This document shows, one piece after another, positions 37,513 to 46,185 of a DNA stretch of 64,000 bases; the first letter of the stretch is position 1, and every line of letters starts with the position of its first letter. The stretch is taken from the NCBI GenBank assembly GCA_022841465.1, contig JALHRL010000019.1:1-64000 (forward strand). Reading direction: 5' to 3'. The notes beneath the pieces are model-generated. The model was given only the letters and a program-made list of their open reading frames with translations. It was not told the DNA's origin and searched no databases. This stretch comes from Bacteroidia bacterium (lineage in GTDB: Bacteria > Bacteroidota > Bacteroidia > B-17B0 > Aurantibacillaceae). The position numbers and the translations under genes were made by a program.

Positions 37513-37587
37513 ATACAAGTATTAAATAATAAATATTGAAAAAAACAAACAAGAGGAGTATTCATATTTAACTATTAATTATTAAAA

Positions 37588-37995
37588 ATGACAAAACAAA
37601 TTTTCATCAACTTAGCAGTAAAAGACCCTAAAAAATCTATGGATTTTTATACGGCAATGGGTTTTAGCAATAATCCAAAATTTTCTGACGATGAAGGGAA
37701 ATGCATGGTATGGAGCGATAGCATTTATGTAATGCTTTTATCGTACAAAAAGTTTGAAAGCTTTGCAACAAAACCGTTAGCAGATACCAAATCAAAACTG
37801 GCAGGTCTTTTTTCTTTATCGGTAAACAGTTTAAAAGAGGTAAATAGTATTACCGAAAAGGCCTTAAAGGCAGGCGGTGTAGAGCCGCATGAAATAAGAG
37901 ATTACGGCTTTATGCAACAACGCAGCATAGAAGATTTTGACGGCCACACCTGGGAAATTTTCTATATGGACATGTCGAAAATGCCTGCGGAATAA
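37588..37995 (+). CDS. VOC-superfamily (glyoxalase/bleomycin-resistance-like) protein
   Basis: 135 residues with the paired beta-alpha-beta-beta-beta modules of the VOC fold. The opening QIFINLAVKDPKKSMDFYTAMGF is typical, as is the closing GFMQQRSIEDFDGHTWEIFYMD. The metal ligand set is incomplete by eye (no clear first-module His), so a catalytic role is uncertain. Related proteins are often lactoylglutathione-lyase-like paralogues of unknown substrate. Confidence 0.85.
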   Translation: MTKQIFINLAVKDPKKSMDFYTAMGFSNNPKFSDDEGKCMVWSDSIYVMLLSYKKFESFATKPLADTKSKLAGLFSLSVNSLKEVNSITEKALKAGGVEPHEIRDYGFMQQRSIEDFDGHTWEIFYMDMSKMPAE

Positions 37996-38144
37996 TTTTA
38001 CTTTGAAGGGCTTAAAGCCTATATTTTCACCACTTATTGCTTTAAACGAGCCGTTTATTAGTTTGCTGAGTAAATAAACAATTGCTGTAGTTACCTTCAA
38101 TTAAGCAATTTGAAAAATTATTTATTTAAACTAAAACTTTAAGC

Positions 38145-39500
38145 ATGAAAAAACTACTACTCATATTTCCATTGATATTTCAAATATCAATGGTCTTAAA
38201 GGCACAAATAAACCCTGCACTTGCTGCGCAATTACAGCAAATTTTAGATAATCGTGTATTAATTAATGGCGACAAAGGTGTATCAGCATGTTTAATTATG
38301 CAAAATGGAGATACCTGGAAAGGAACAGCGGGTGTTGGCCAAAATAGCATAGCCATTACAGATACCACTGTTTTTCATGGAGCCAGTATTACTAAGGCCA
38401 ATGTAGCAACCCTAATACTTTTGCTGGCAGAAAATAATTATTTGCATTTAGATTCGGCATGGACAAAATACATCAGTTTAAATGCAAATTTTAACCCATC
38501 TATTACCATTCGTCAGTTGCTTAACCACACTAGTGGAATAAAAGATTACCTGGAAACGCCATCTGCCGGAACTTTAATCACAAGCAATTACAATTATTCA
38601 TTTACTCCATTTGAAATTCTTGAAAACGTTGCAGATGATAGTCCACTTTTTGCTCCGGGAACTAATTTTTCATACGCTACTACCAATTACGCATTACTTT
38701 CTTTAATTGCACAAACCGTTACAGGCAATCCGGTTGAACAAGAATTACGTACTAGAATTTGGAACCCTTTGGGTATGACACACACTTATTTTGGAGGATA
38801 TGAAAATTATACGGAGCCAAAAGCCGGCATTTGGTGGGATTTTGGAATGGGCTTGCAAAATTACAGCAACCAACCTTATACATCTATGTTAACCTTTGGT
38901 TATGGTGGAGCCAATATTGTTACTACCCCTTATGATTTGGCAAAGTTTGCACGTGCCGTTTATACCGGAACTGTATTAACATCCTCTTCTTTCAACCAAA
39001 TGAAAACTTTTACTACAAACAGCTATCCGTTTTGGAACGGTTATGGTTTAGGTGCCCACAGAATGTATAGTGGCACGGTAAATACTCTTGGACATGATGG
39101 ATATTACACCAATTTGTCCGATATGTTCCACAGTTTTGATTATGGTTTTACTTTGGTAACGATGACAAATACCCAAACACAAATTTTTGCAATTTATAAA
39201 GCCATGTACACTGCTATAAAAAACTTTATTACAACAGGCCAAGTGGAGAATATGAAAAGTGATGTGATAAGCATTTCACCAAACCCTGCCTACAAAAACA
39301 TTTCAGTGCGTTTGAATTCAAATTATTCAGATACCGAAATAAACATTATGGATATAAGCGGTAAAATAGTTTATAAAGAAGCAAATATTAAATCTAATTC
39401 CTTTGAAGTTAATCTCGAACATTTACAGGAAGGAATTTATTTTGTAAAAATTATAACACCCGAAGCTGTTTCAACAAAAAAACTTATACTAACCAGGTAA
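38145..39500 (+). CDS. T9SS-exported serine hydrolase, beta-lactamase/DD-peptidase family
   Basis: 451 residues. Signal peptide ends at KAQ (~residue 21). The class C fold has the SxxK motif Ser81-Ile-Thr-Lys84, the family LLNHTSGIKDYL segment, and a Tyr motif in FSYATTNYALL. The C-terminus (ISISPNPAYKNISVRLNS, then EGIYFVKIITPE) is a type-A T9SS sorting domain, so the enzyme is placed on the surface rather than in the periplasm. It may be an esterase or D-amino-acid peptidase; true beta-lactamase activity is not implied. Confidence 0.88.
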   Translation: MKKLLLIFPLIFQISMVLKAQINPALAAQLQQILDNRVLINGDKGVSACLIMQNGDTWKGTAGVGQNSIAITDTTVFHGASITKANVATLILLLAENNYLHLDSAWTKYISLNANFNPSITIRQLLNHTSGIKDYLETPSAGTLITSNYNYSFTPFEILENVADDSPLFAPGTNFSYATTNYALLSLIAQTVTGNPVEQELRTRIWNPLGMTHTYFGGYENYTEPKAGIWWDFGMGLQNYSNQPYTSMLTFGYGGANIVTTPYDLAKFARAVYTGTVLTSSSFNQMKTFTTNSYPFWNGYGLGAHRMYSGTVNTLGHDGYYTNLSDMFHSFDYGFTLVTMTNTQTQIFAIYKAMYTAIKNFITTGQVENMKSDVISISPNPAYKNISVRLNSNYSDTEINIMDISGKIVYKEANIKSNSFEVNLEHLQEGIYFVKIITPEAVSTKKLILTR

Positions 39501-39632
39501 ATAAGTTTTTACGTATTGCAAGGAAAATGTAGTTGTAATTAATTATATTTAGTTTATTATTTTAAAACCCGAAAGTGACAGGTATGTCTGCATTTTATGG
39601 TCAAATAAATAATAAAGTAAATTTAGTTACAA

Positions 39633-40520
39633 ATGAAAAATGTACTTTTTTTGATAATTCTATACGTAAAAATTTACGGTCAAAAAAGCGACAACTATTT
39701 AAAATATTATCAACTTTGTAATCAGGCCAAGCAATTTTACAATACAAAAGATTATAATTCGGCATTAAAAAAATACGATTCGGCCTTTAAACTCGTTCAT
39801 TACAGGCATGTTTCTAGTCTTTTAAATGCCGCAGTTACATCCTTAAAAATAGAGAATAAAAAAAAGGCTACACTTTTATTACATGAGGCAATAATGAATG
39901 GTTTATCTATAAGTGAACTTAAAAGCAATAATTTTAAAGAATTAAATAGTTTCAAACCTTTTCAACAGCTAAATGATAGCGCGTATATTTTAAGAGATAA
40001 ATACCTTTCAAGAATAAATAGAGCTTATGCGCGTGAAGCAGATAGTTTGTTTTATGTTGATCAGGTAATTATTAGAAATGTAAAAACATTAAATAACGCA
40101 TTTAATGTGAATTTTTATGTTTACGCATCTGAACGTCAGAAATACGATTCACTCAATTTTCAATATCTGTTAAAGTTAATTGATAAATATGGTTTTCCAT
40201 CAGAAGAGAAAATAGGGCCGGAAAGCTACAATGCAATAAAATTGGTAATTCATCACAGTGCCCGAATGCCAATAAACAAAGATAAAATTGAACTGTTTAG
40301 AACCGCACTTTTTAAAGGCGAGTATTTGCCGGTTGATTTTGTCTGGATGTATGATCAATTAAAAATGAACTTAGGAGAATCTCCATTCTTTTACTTTCAG
40401 GTTAGGGATATATCAAAACTATCTGAAAACGAAAAAGAGAAAATAGATAAGAACAGACAAGAATACGGAGTAGGATTATTGAAAGATGATAAATTAACAA
40501 ATAATGAATTCAAGAAATGA
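39633..40520 (+). CDS. Hypothetical protein, TPR-like N-terminus and DUF6624-like domain
   Basis: 295 residues. A short hydrophobic N-terminus ending in YGQ may be a signal peptide. Residues ~20-80 look like a TPR pair ([20 protein letters not shown]). The C-terminal half with [21 protein letters not shown] and [13 protein letters not shown] resembles DUF6624. Its stop overlaps the next start by four bases, implying coupled translation with the DUF2200 gene. Function unknown. Confidence 0.7.
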   Translation: MKNVLFLIILYVKIYGQKSDNYLKYYQLCNQAKQFYNTKDYNSALKKYDSAFKLVHYRHVSSLLNAAVTSLKIENKKKATLLLHEAIMNGLSISELKSNNFKELNSFKPFQQLNDSAYILRDKYLSRINRAYAREADSLFYVDQVIIRNVKTLNNAFNVNFYVYASERQKYDSLNFQYLLKLIDKYGFPSEEKIGPESYNAIKLVIHHSARMPINKDKIELFRTALFKGEYLPVDFVWMYDQLKMNLGESPFFYFQVRDISKLSENEKEKIDKNRQEYGVGLLKDDKLTNNEFKK

Positions 40521-40867
40521 AAAACACCAAAATATTTAAAATGCCCTTTGCAAGTGTTTACCCGCATTACATTGTAAAGGCAGAGAAAAAAGGGCGCAGT
40601 AAAGAAGAGGTGGATTCTATTATTTATTGGCTAACCGGTTATAATAAACAAGAGTTAGAAATAATATTAACCAACAAAACTGATTTTGAAACATTTTTTA
40701 ATAAAGCGCCACAAATAAATCCTAATGTATCAAAAATTACAGGTGTAATTTGTGGTTATAGGGTAGAGGAAATAGAAGATAAACTAATGCAGCAAATACG
40801 CTATTTAGATAAATTAATAGACGAGTTAGCAAAAGGTAAAGCAATAGACAAAATTTTTAGGAAGTGA
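40517..40867 (+). CDS. DUF2200 family protein
   Basis: 116 residues. [20 protein letters not shown], then [12 protein letters not shown] and the closing [19 protein letters not shown] are the family pattern of the DUF2200 cytosolic proteins. It overlaps the upstream gene by ATGA. No function is established for this family. A small CCTGAA/TTCAGG hairpin (40875-40890) lies between it and the convergent next gene. Confidence 0.85.
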   Translation: MKNTKIFKMPFASVYPHYIVKAEKKGRSKEEVDSIIYWLTGYNKQELEIILTNKTDFETFFNKAPQINPNVSKITGVICGYRVEEIEDKLMQQIRYLDKLIDELAKGKAIDKIFRK

Positions 40868-40902
40868 AGGGACTCCTGAACAATTTCAGGGTTATACGTT
40901 CA

Positions 40903-41298
40903 TTACTTCTTACCCTTTGCCACCACTTTCTTTAAAAATATTCCTTCGGCTCTAAACACACCATCTTTTAATTTAAATTCACTTAATAAATCGCCTCCTT
41001 TATCATCTCCCATTGAAAAGTTAAGGCGTATAACTCCGTCTTCGGCATTCCATGTGCCGGTAATTTTAGTTGTTCCTTTTGCGGGTGTTCCATCGGGGTT
41101 AACAGTATTTGCGATGGTCCAAACTCCCTTACCATCGGGTGTTAACACATATTTATCTGTAGTAGATGTAACTTTTTCACCTTCGGCTAACATGTGGTAA
41201 GTACCGGCGTATTTCTTTAAAAAAGTTTTGTCTTGTGCCTTTATAATCACAGGAGAAAGTAATAGAATAAGACTGAATAGTTTAATAATGTTTTTCAT
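40903..41298 (-). CDS. Small exported protein of unknown function
   Basis: 131 residues from the ATG at 41298; an upstream in-frame ATG at 41346 would add 16 polar residues before the signal peptide and is less likely. After the signal peptide (ending KAQ) a lipocalin-like beta-rich region is seen (YAGTYHMLAEGEKVTS, GTWNAEDGVIRLNF). It may be a periplasmic or surface beta-barrel-like protein; no family is certain. Confidence 0.7.
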   Translation of the reverse strand: MKNIIKLFSLILLLSPVIIKAQDKTFLKKYAGTYHMLAEGEKVTSTTDKYVLTPDGKGVWTIANTVNPDGTPAKGTTKITGTWNAEDGVIRLNFSMGDDKGGDLLSEFKLKDGVFRAEGIFLKKVVAKGKK

Positions 41299-41492
41299 GT
41301 GTTTTAATTTAACAGTAATATTAGTGTATATATGTGAATGTTGCAAAATTTGAATCTACAAATGAGTAAAACTATCTTTTCAGTTTTTAAATAAATTGGT
41401 AACTTTAGAATACAATTAAAATTCCTTTCAAACTTTTAAATATAGGCGTTATTGAAGAAAACAAGTTTAAAATTCAAGTTAAATAATTAAGT

Positions 41493-42116
41493 ATGACAGA
41501 TAGAAATTACCTACAAAACTTAAGAACACCTACCAAAGAAAATCCATTACGAATATTAATGAGCGCCTGTTTAACTGGGGTAATGTGCGGATACGATGGA
41601 ACTGCAAATGGCGAATACCCAAGTGCTTTAAAATTATTAAACTATAATACTGTTAAAATAATAAAATTTTGTCCGGAAGAGTTTTCGTTTGGTTCGCCAC
41701 GCGAAATGTGTGATATACATGGGGGAACCGGTTTAGACGTGTTAAACGGAAAAGCTAAACTTTTAAGTGAAAGCGGGAAAGATTGGACAGAAGGAATTAT
41801 AAAAGCATCTGAAAAAATGCTGGAAATTGCTTTAGCCGAAAAAGTAGAGCTGGCGGTAATGATGGATATAAGTGCGGCTTGCGGCAGCCAAGTAATTTAT
41901 AACGGCAATCGTTTTGCGGAAAATAAAGTGTATCAAATTGGCGCAGGGGTGTGTGCTGCTCAATTAATGCGAAATGGTATAAAAGTAATTAGTCAGAGAG
42001 ATTACGGTTCATTGGAAATTTTATATTCTAAAATGGATAATCAACACAAAATAGATTCAAGCAAAATTGATCACCATGAAACAGAATGGTATATAAATTA
42101 TTTTAAAACAGAATAG
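41493..42116 (+). CDS. DUF523 / 2-thiouracil desulfurase-like (TudS) protein
   Basis: 207 residues. The conserved SACLTGVMCGYDG motif supplies Cys26 and Cys32; further conserved spots are Cys60 (FCPEE), GSPREMCDIHGG and Cys130 (ISAACGSQ). TudS enzymes hold a [4Fe-4S] cluster on three cysteines and remove sulfur from thiouracils; whether this protein acts on thio-nucleobases is inferred. It stands alone with 194 and 152 bp flanks. Confidence 0.82.
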   Translation: MTDRNYLQNLRTPTKENPLRILMSACLTGVMCGYDGTANGEYPSALKLLNYNTVKIIKFCPEEFSFGSPREMCDIHGGTGLDVLNGKAKLLSESGKDWTEGIIKASEKMLEIALAEKVELAVMMDISAACGSQVIYNGNRFAENKVYQIGAGVCAAQLMRNGIKVISQRDYGSLEILYSKMDNQHKIDSSKIDHHETEWYINYFKTE

Positions 42117-42268
42117 AACTTTAGTACCTGAAAGAATTAATTACTCTCCAAAAATATACTTTGTATAAAATGTATTATCATTGAGAAGAATCAGATAAAT
42201 CACTTTATTAAAGAGTAATTCAACAAATTAATGTATAACTTCGTTATATATTAATAAATTAAAATTTA

Positions 42269-42673
42269 ATGGTTATGAAAGGATTTAAAAGTAAAATAGA
42301 GCACGATACAGTTACAAATATTAATTTCAGAAAAGTTTTATACACCGGCAACCATATGCAATTGGTATTAATGAGTTTAAAACCCGGAGAAGAAATTGGC
42401 ATGGAGATTCATAAAGATAACGACCAATTTTTTAGATTTGAAGCAGGTCATGGCAGATGTTTAATTGACGACCATGAGTATGAAGTTACCGATGGCGATG
42501 CGATTGTGATTCCTTGCGGTGCAAAACATAACATCATAAATTTAAGTAACGATCACGATTTAAAAATGTACACCATTTACGCTCCTCCGCATCATAAAGA
42601 TGGAATTGTGAGGGTAAGCAAAGAAGAGGCGGTGCAAAATGAAGCAGACTTTAATGGTGAAACTACGGAGTAA
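42269..42673 (+). CDS. Cupin-domain protein
   Basis: 134 residues; a second in-frame ATG at 42275 is an equally possible start. Cupin motif 1 is PGEEIGMEIHKDNDQFFRFE and motif 2 is DGDAIVIPCGAKHNIIN. The single beta-barrel would hold a metal through His and Glu residues. The substrate cannot be told. Its stop is 2 bp before the next gene, so the two form an operon. Confidence 0.87.
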   Translation: MVMKGFKSKIEHDTVTNINFRKVLYTGNHMQLVLMSLKPGEEIGMEIHKDNDQFFRFEAGHGRCLIDDHEYEVTDGDAIVIPCGAKHNIINLSNDHDLKMYTIYAPPHHKDGIVRVSKEEAVQNEADFNGETTE

Positions 42674-42675
42674 AC

Positions 42676-43335
42676 ATGAAAGTAATTATTACAGGCGCCA
42701 CAGGAATGGTTGGTAAGGGGGTTTTGTTAGAATGTATTGAAGACAATAGAATAAGTGAAGTTTTATTGATTAACAGAATTTCTTGTGATGTAAAACATCG
42801 GAAAGTAAAAGAAATACTGCATGCCGATTTTTTTAATATAAAAGAATTGGAAGATAAAACAGCTGGTTACGATGCTTTCTTTTTTTGTATGGGCGTTTCA
42901 TCAGCAGGAATGAATGAAGAAAAATATTACCAATTAACCTATACTTTAACAATGGGTTTTGCAAATTTAATGAGCAAAGTAAATCCAAATTCAACTTTTT
43001 GTTATGTTTCAGGTGCAGGTACTGATAGCAGTGAGAAAAAAAGCGGCTGGGCAAAAGTGAAAGGTAAAACAGAGAATGCAATTCTTGCGCTTCCTTTTAA
43101 AGCTGCATATATGTTCAGACCGGGTTACATTCAACCCATGAAAGGCATAAAATCTAAAACAGCATTGTACAATACGCTGTACGTAATTTTTAAACCCCTT
43201 TACTTTTTAATTAAACCCTTTAAAAGTATAGCTACTGATTCGGTTACCCTTGGCAAAGCCATGATTAATGCAGCTATAAAAGGATACGATACAAAAATTA
43301 TAGAAAGTAAGGATATTTTTTTACTTGCTAAATAA
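42676..43335 (+). CDS. NAD(P)-binding Rossmann protein (atypical SDR/epimerase-like)
   Basis: 219 residues. The N-terminal GATGMVGKG (residues 7-15) is the dinucleotide-binding motif of NmrA/epimerase-like proteins. YVSGAGTDSSEK and GKTENAI replace the classic YxxxK active site, so it is an atypical member. It is co-transcribed with the cupin gene. Substrate unknown. Confidence 0.83.
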   Translation: MKVIITGATGMVGKGVLLECIEDNRISEVLLINRISCDVKHRKVKEILHADFFNIKELEDKTAGYDAFFFCMGVSSAGMNEEKYYQLTYTLTMGFANLMSKVNPNSTFCYVSGAGTDSSEKKSGWAKVKGKTENAILALPFKAAYMFRPGYIQPMKGIKSKTALYNTLYVIFKPLYFLIKPFKSIATDSVTLGKAMINAAIKGYDTKIIESKDIFLLAK

Positions 43336-43408
43336 GCAAAACTTGCATTTAATTTAATTCAGGTCTTTAATTAAAGTGTTATCTTTAAGAGGATATAATT
43401 GAACTTTA

Positions 43409-43945
43409 ATGAAACCAAAAAAATCGTTTTTAACTACCTTAACAGGAGGCTTAACATCGGCAGCTCCTATTTTATTATCGTGTTGTAAAAGCGGTGCCTG
43501 TGTAGGAGTTTGCGCCAGTCCTATTGCGTCCTTATTCGGTATTTCATCTGCTAGTTTAGCTGCTTCGCCAATAGTTAGTGCAATAGAACCTATTTTAATT
43601 GCCATAAGTGCGGTATCATTTACAGTTTCTTACTACACTTTGTATGTGCTTCCAAAATACAATTGTGGTACCGGTAATGATTGTAATTGCGCACCCGACC
43701 CAAAGGAAATTAGAAAAACCAAATTGAATAAATTTATGTTTTGGTTTGGATTAATTTTAAGCATTGGTTTTTTAAGTTATTTTGAAATAACCAAATATCA
43801 AGCGGCTACAAATGCAGCGGCATGCGTTACAGAATGTGCAGTGCCAACAGATGCTTGCTGTGAAGAAGGAGATACAAACGCCTGTGCCAAGCCTTCAGAA
43901 GAAGCTTGCTGTGCTGAGGGTGATAAGGCAGAGTGTGAAAAGTAA
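43409..43945 (+). CDS. MerT-like Cys-rich membrane transport protein
   Basis: 178 residues with three predicted membrane helices. A Cys pair in the first helix region (LLSCCKSGACVGVC), the segment IEPILIAISAVSFTVSYYTL followed by LPKYNCGTGNDCNC, and a last helix (FWFGLILSIGFL) match the order of MerT mercuric transporters. A Cys-rich acidic tail (DACCEEGD, EACCAEGD) could bind metal before transfer. No merA, merP or merR is adjacent, so the metal and purpose are unclear. It lies 3 bp before the NDH-2-like gene. Confidence 0.6.
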   Translation: MKPKKSFLTTLTGGLTSAAPILLSCCKSGACVGVCASPIASLFGISSASLAASPIVSAIEPILIAISAVSFTVSYYTLYVLPKYNCGTGNDCNCAPDPKEIRKTKLNKFMFWFGLILSIGFLSYFEITKYQAATNAAACVTECAVPTDACCEEGDTNACAKPSEEACCAEGDKAECEK

Positions 43946-43948
43946 AAT

Positions 43949-45208
43949 ATGAAAAAAAAAGTAATAGTAATAGGCGCGGGATTTGCTGGTGTTCAACTGG
44001 TTCGAAATTTAAATGAACAATTGTTTGATGTTTTATTAATTGACAAAATAAACCACCATCAATTTCAACCACTTTTTTATCAAGTAGCCACTTCACAAAT
44101 TGAACCCTCTAGTATTTCCTTTCCAATTCGTAACATCTTTAAGGGAAAAAAGAATGTTCAGATAAGAATGACAGAAGTACAAAAAATTGATTCAGATAAC
44201 AATAAAGTAATTACCGGTATAGGTGAATTTAATTACGATTACTTAATAATTGCTATTGGCTGTACTACCAATTTTTTTGGAAACGAAAACATTGCTAGCA
44301 ATGTACTTACTTTAAAATCTACCTATGAAGCTATTAACGTACGAAATCACATTTTACAGATTTTTGAAAAAATAATTTCATTACCTGAAACTGAAAAAGA
44401 GGCATATTTAAATTTAGTAATTGTTGGGGCAGGGCCTACAGGCGTTGAATTGGCAGGTGCTTTTGCCGAAATAAAAAAATATATTTTACCCAAAGATTAT
44501 CCGGGAATTGATTTTTCTAAGTTTAATATTAGTTTGGTAGAAGGAAGTAAGCATACTTTAAATAACATGAGCACGAATGCTAAAACCAACTCAGAAAAAT
44601 ATTTAAAGGAAATGGGTGTTTCTTTGATTACAGAAACATTTGTAAAAAATTACGATGGTAAAACACTTGAATTAAGCAGCGGCAAAACAATTCCTACTAA
44701 AACCGTTATTTGGGCAGCTGGTGTAATTGGTAATAAAATTGAGGGCTTACCACAAGAAAGTATAACAATTGGAAATAGATTTAAGGTTAACAGAAATAAT
44801 AAAGTAAATAACACTAAAAATATTTACGCCATTGGTGATATTTGTTTAATGGAAACGCCACTCTACCCAAAAGGTCACCCTCAAGTAGCCAATGTAGCAA
44901 TTAACCAAGCAAAAAATTTGGCAAAAAATTTGGAGAACATAATTAAAGGGAAAGCATTAACCGACTTCGAGTACAAAGATTTAGGTTCAATGGCCACAAT
45001 AGGTAGAAACAAAGCAGTTGTTGATTTAAAGTTTATGAAAATGAAAGGTTATTTTGCTTGGCTAATTTGGATGTTTTTACATTTAATGCTTATTTTAAGT
45101 GTAAAAAATAAACTCATTATTTTTATAAATTGGGCTTGGGCATATATTACAAAAGATTCTTCCTTACGTTTAATATTAACTCCAACATCAAAAAACAATG
45201 CAAAGTAA
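43949..45208 (+). CDS. Type II NADH dehydrogenase-like flavoprotein
   Basis: 419 residues. FAD-binding GAGFAG (residues 9-14), the second Rossmann motif VIVGAGPTGVELAG for NADH, and the AIGDICL motif near residue 293 are all present. A C-terminal hydrophobic segment (WLIWMFLHLMLILSV) anchors the enzyme to the membrane. NDH-2 oxidises NADH and reduces quinone without pumping ions. Its end overlaps the next gene by 11 bp. Confidence 0.9.
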   Translation: MKKKVIVIGAGFAGVQLVRNLNEQLFDVLLIDKINHHQFQPLFYQVATSQIEPSSISFPIRNIFKGKKNVQIRMTEVQKIDSDNNKVITGIGEFNYDYLIIAIGCTTNFFGNENIASNVLTLKSTYEAINVRNHILQIFEKIISLPETEKEAYLNLVIVGAGPTGVELAGAFAEIKKYILPKDYPGIDFSKFNISLVEGSKHTLNNMSTNAKTNSEKYLKEMGVSLITETFVKNYDGKTLELSSGKTIPTKTVIWAAGVIGNKIEGLPQESITIGNRFKVNRNNKVNNTKNIYAIGDICLMETPLYPKGHPQVANVAINQAKNLAKNLENIIKGKALTDFEYKDLGSMATIGRNKAVVDLKFMKMKGYFAWLIWMFLHLMLILSVKNKLIIFINWAWAYITKDSSLRLILTPTSKNNAK

Positions 45209-45656
45209 AGCAGCTACACCCGATGAATATTACAAGCAATTGCCTGAAGATAGAAAAGAGGCCATGCTAAAATTGCGTAAAGCAATTTTAAAAAATATAC
45301 CCAAAGGCTTTAAAGAAGAAATGGGCTACGGAATGGTAGGATTTGTAGTTCCTCACTCGATTTATCCTGATGGTTATCATTGTGACCCTAAGCAACCCTT
45401 ACCATTTATGGGATTGGCTTCACAGAAAAATTTTATTGCCATTTACCACATGGGAATTTATGCCGATAAAAAATTACACGATTGGTTTATTAAAGAATAC
45501 TCAAAATTATACCCAAAAAAATTAGATATGGGCAAAAGCTGTTTGCGATTTAAAAAACCGGAAAACATTCCCTTTGATTTAATTGGTGAATTAGCTTCAA
45601 AAATGACTACGAAAGATTGGATTACCATTTACGAGAAAAACTACAAAAAAAAATAA
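45198..45656 (+). CDS. DUF1801 domain protein
   Basis: 152 residues. TPDEYYKQLPEDRKEAMLKL and KEEMGYGMVGF, then ASQKNFIAIYHMGIYADKKL, fit the YdhG/DUF1801 fold, a small alpha/beta domain of unknown function. It overlaps the dehydrogenase gene by 11 bp and is 1 bp from the next gene, so the three share a transcript. Confidence 0.85.
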   Translation: MQSKAATPDEYYKQLPEDRKEAMLKLRKAILKNIPKGFKEEMGYGMVGFVVPHSIYPDGYHCDPKQPLPFMGLASQKNFIAIYHMGIYADKKLHDWFIKEYSKLYPKKLDMGKSCLRFKKPENIPFDLIGELASKMTTKDWITIYEKNYKKK

Positions 45657-45657
45657 A

Positions 45658-46167
45658 ATGAAGAAGTATTCTATTGAAATAAAATGGGCGCTTTTACACA
45701 TTGCAATGTATTTGGTTTGGATGATTTTAGAAAGGGCTTTAGGTTTTCATGATGAATATTTAGAGAAACAGCCTGTTGTTACTATGTTTGTTTTAATTCC
45801 ATCTATCTTATTTTATGTTTTAGCTTTACTTCAAAAACGTAATAAGTTTTACGGTGGTTACATGAGCTACAGGCAAGGTTTTGTAAGCGGTGTAATTTTA
45901 TCGGCAATTATTACCTTATTTACTCCTTTGTTGCAAGTAATAATTTCATTAGTAATTACGCCCAACTACTTTAATAAAGTAATAGATTATGTGGTAACAC
46001 ACGGTATGTTTACACAAGAGCAAGCAGAAGCACAATTCAATTTAAATAATTACATTATACAGAGTACCATTTGGGCTTTGGTGTTTGGTGTTGTTATAAC
46101 TGCCATTGTAGCCATTTTTACCATCAAAAAAAATAAAAGCACAATAGGAAATAAGAATGAGAGGTGA
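45658..46167 (+). CDS. DUF4199 membrane protein
   Basis: 169 residues with four membrane helices (near residues 10-30, 40-60, 80-105 and 133-155). The region GGYMSYRQGFVSGVILS and the amphipathic segment between helices 3 and 4 (THGMFTQEQAEAQFN) are typical of DUF4199 of Bacteroidota. No function is known. It ends the operon and faces the PorU-like gene on the other strand. Confidence 0.85.
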   Translation: MKKYSIEIKWALLHIAMYLVWMILERALGFHDEYLEKQPVVTMFVLIPSILFYVLALLQKRNKFYGGYMSYRQGFVSGVILSAIITLFTPLLQVIISLVITPNYFNKVIDYVVTHGMFTQEQAEAQFNLNNYIIQSTIWALVFGVVITAIVAIFTIKKNKSTIGNKNER

Positions 46168-46185
46168 TAGAAATTACCGAATAGA

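Noticed and set aside
42234-42248. TATAACTTCGTTATA resembling a loxP arm
   Set aside because: It is a short AT-rich palindrome with a 3-nt centre; the 8-bp spacer and second 13-bp arm of loxP are absent and no recombinase gene is near.
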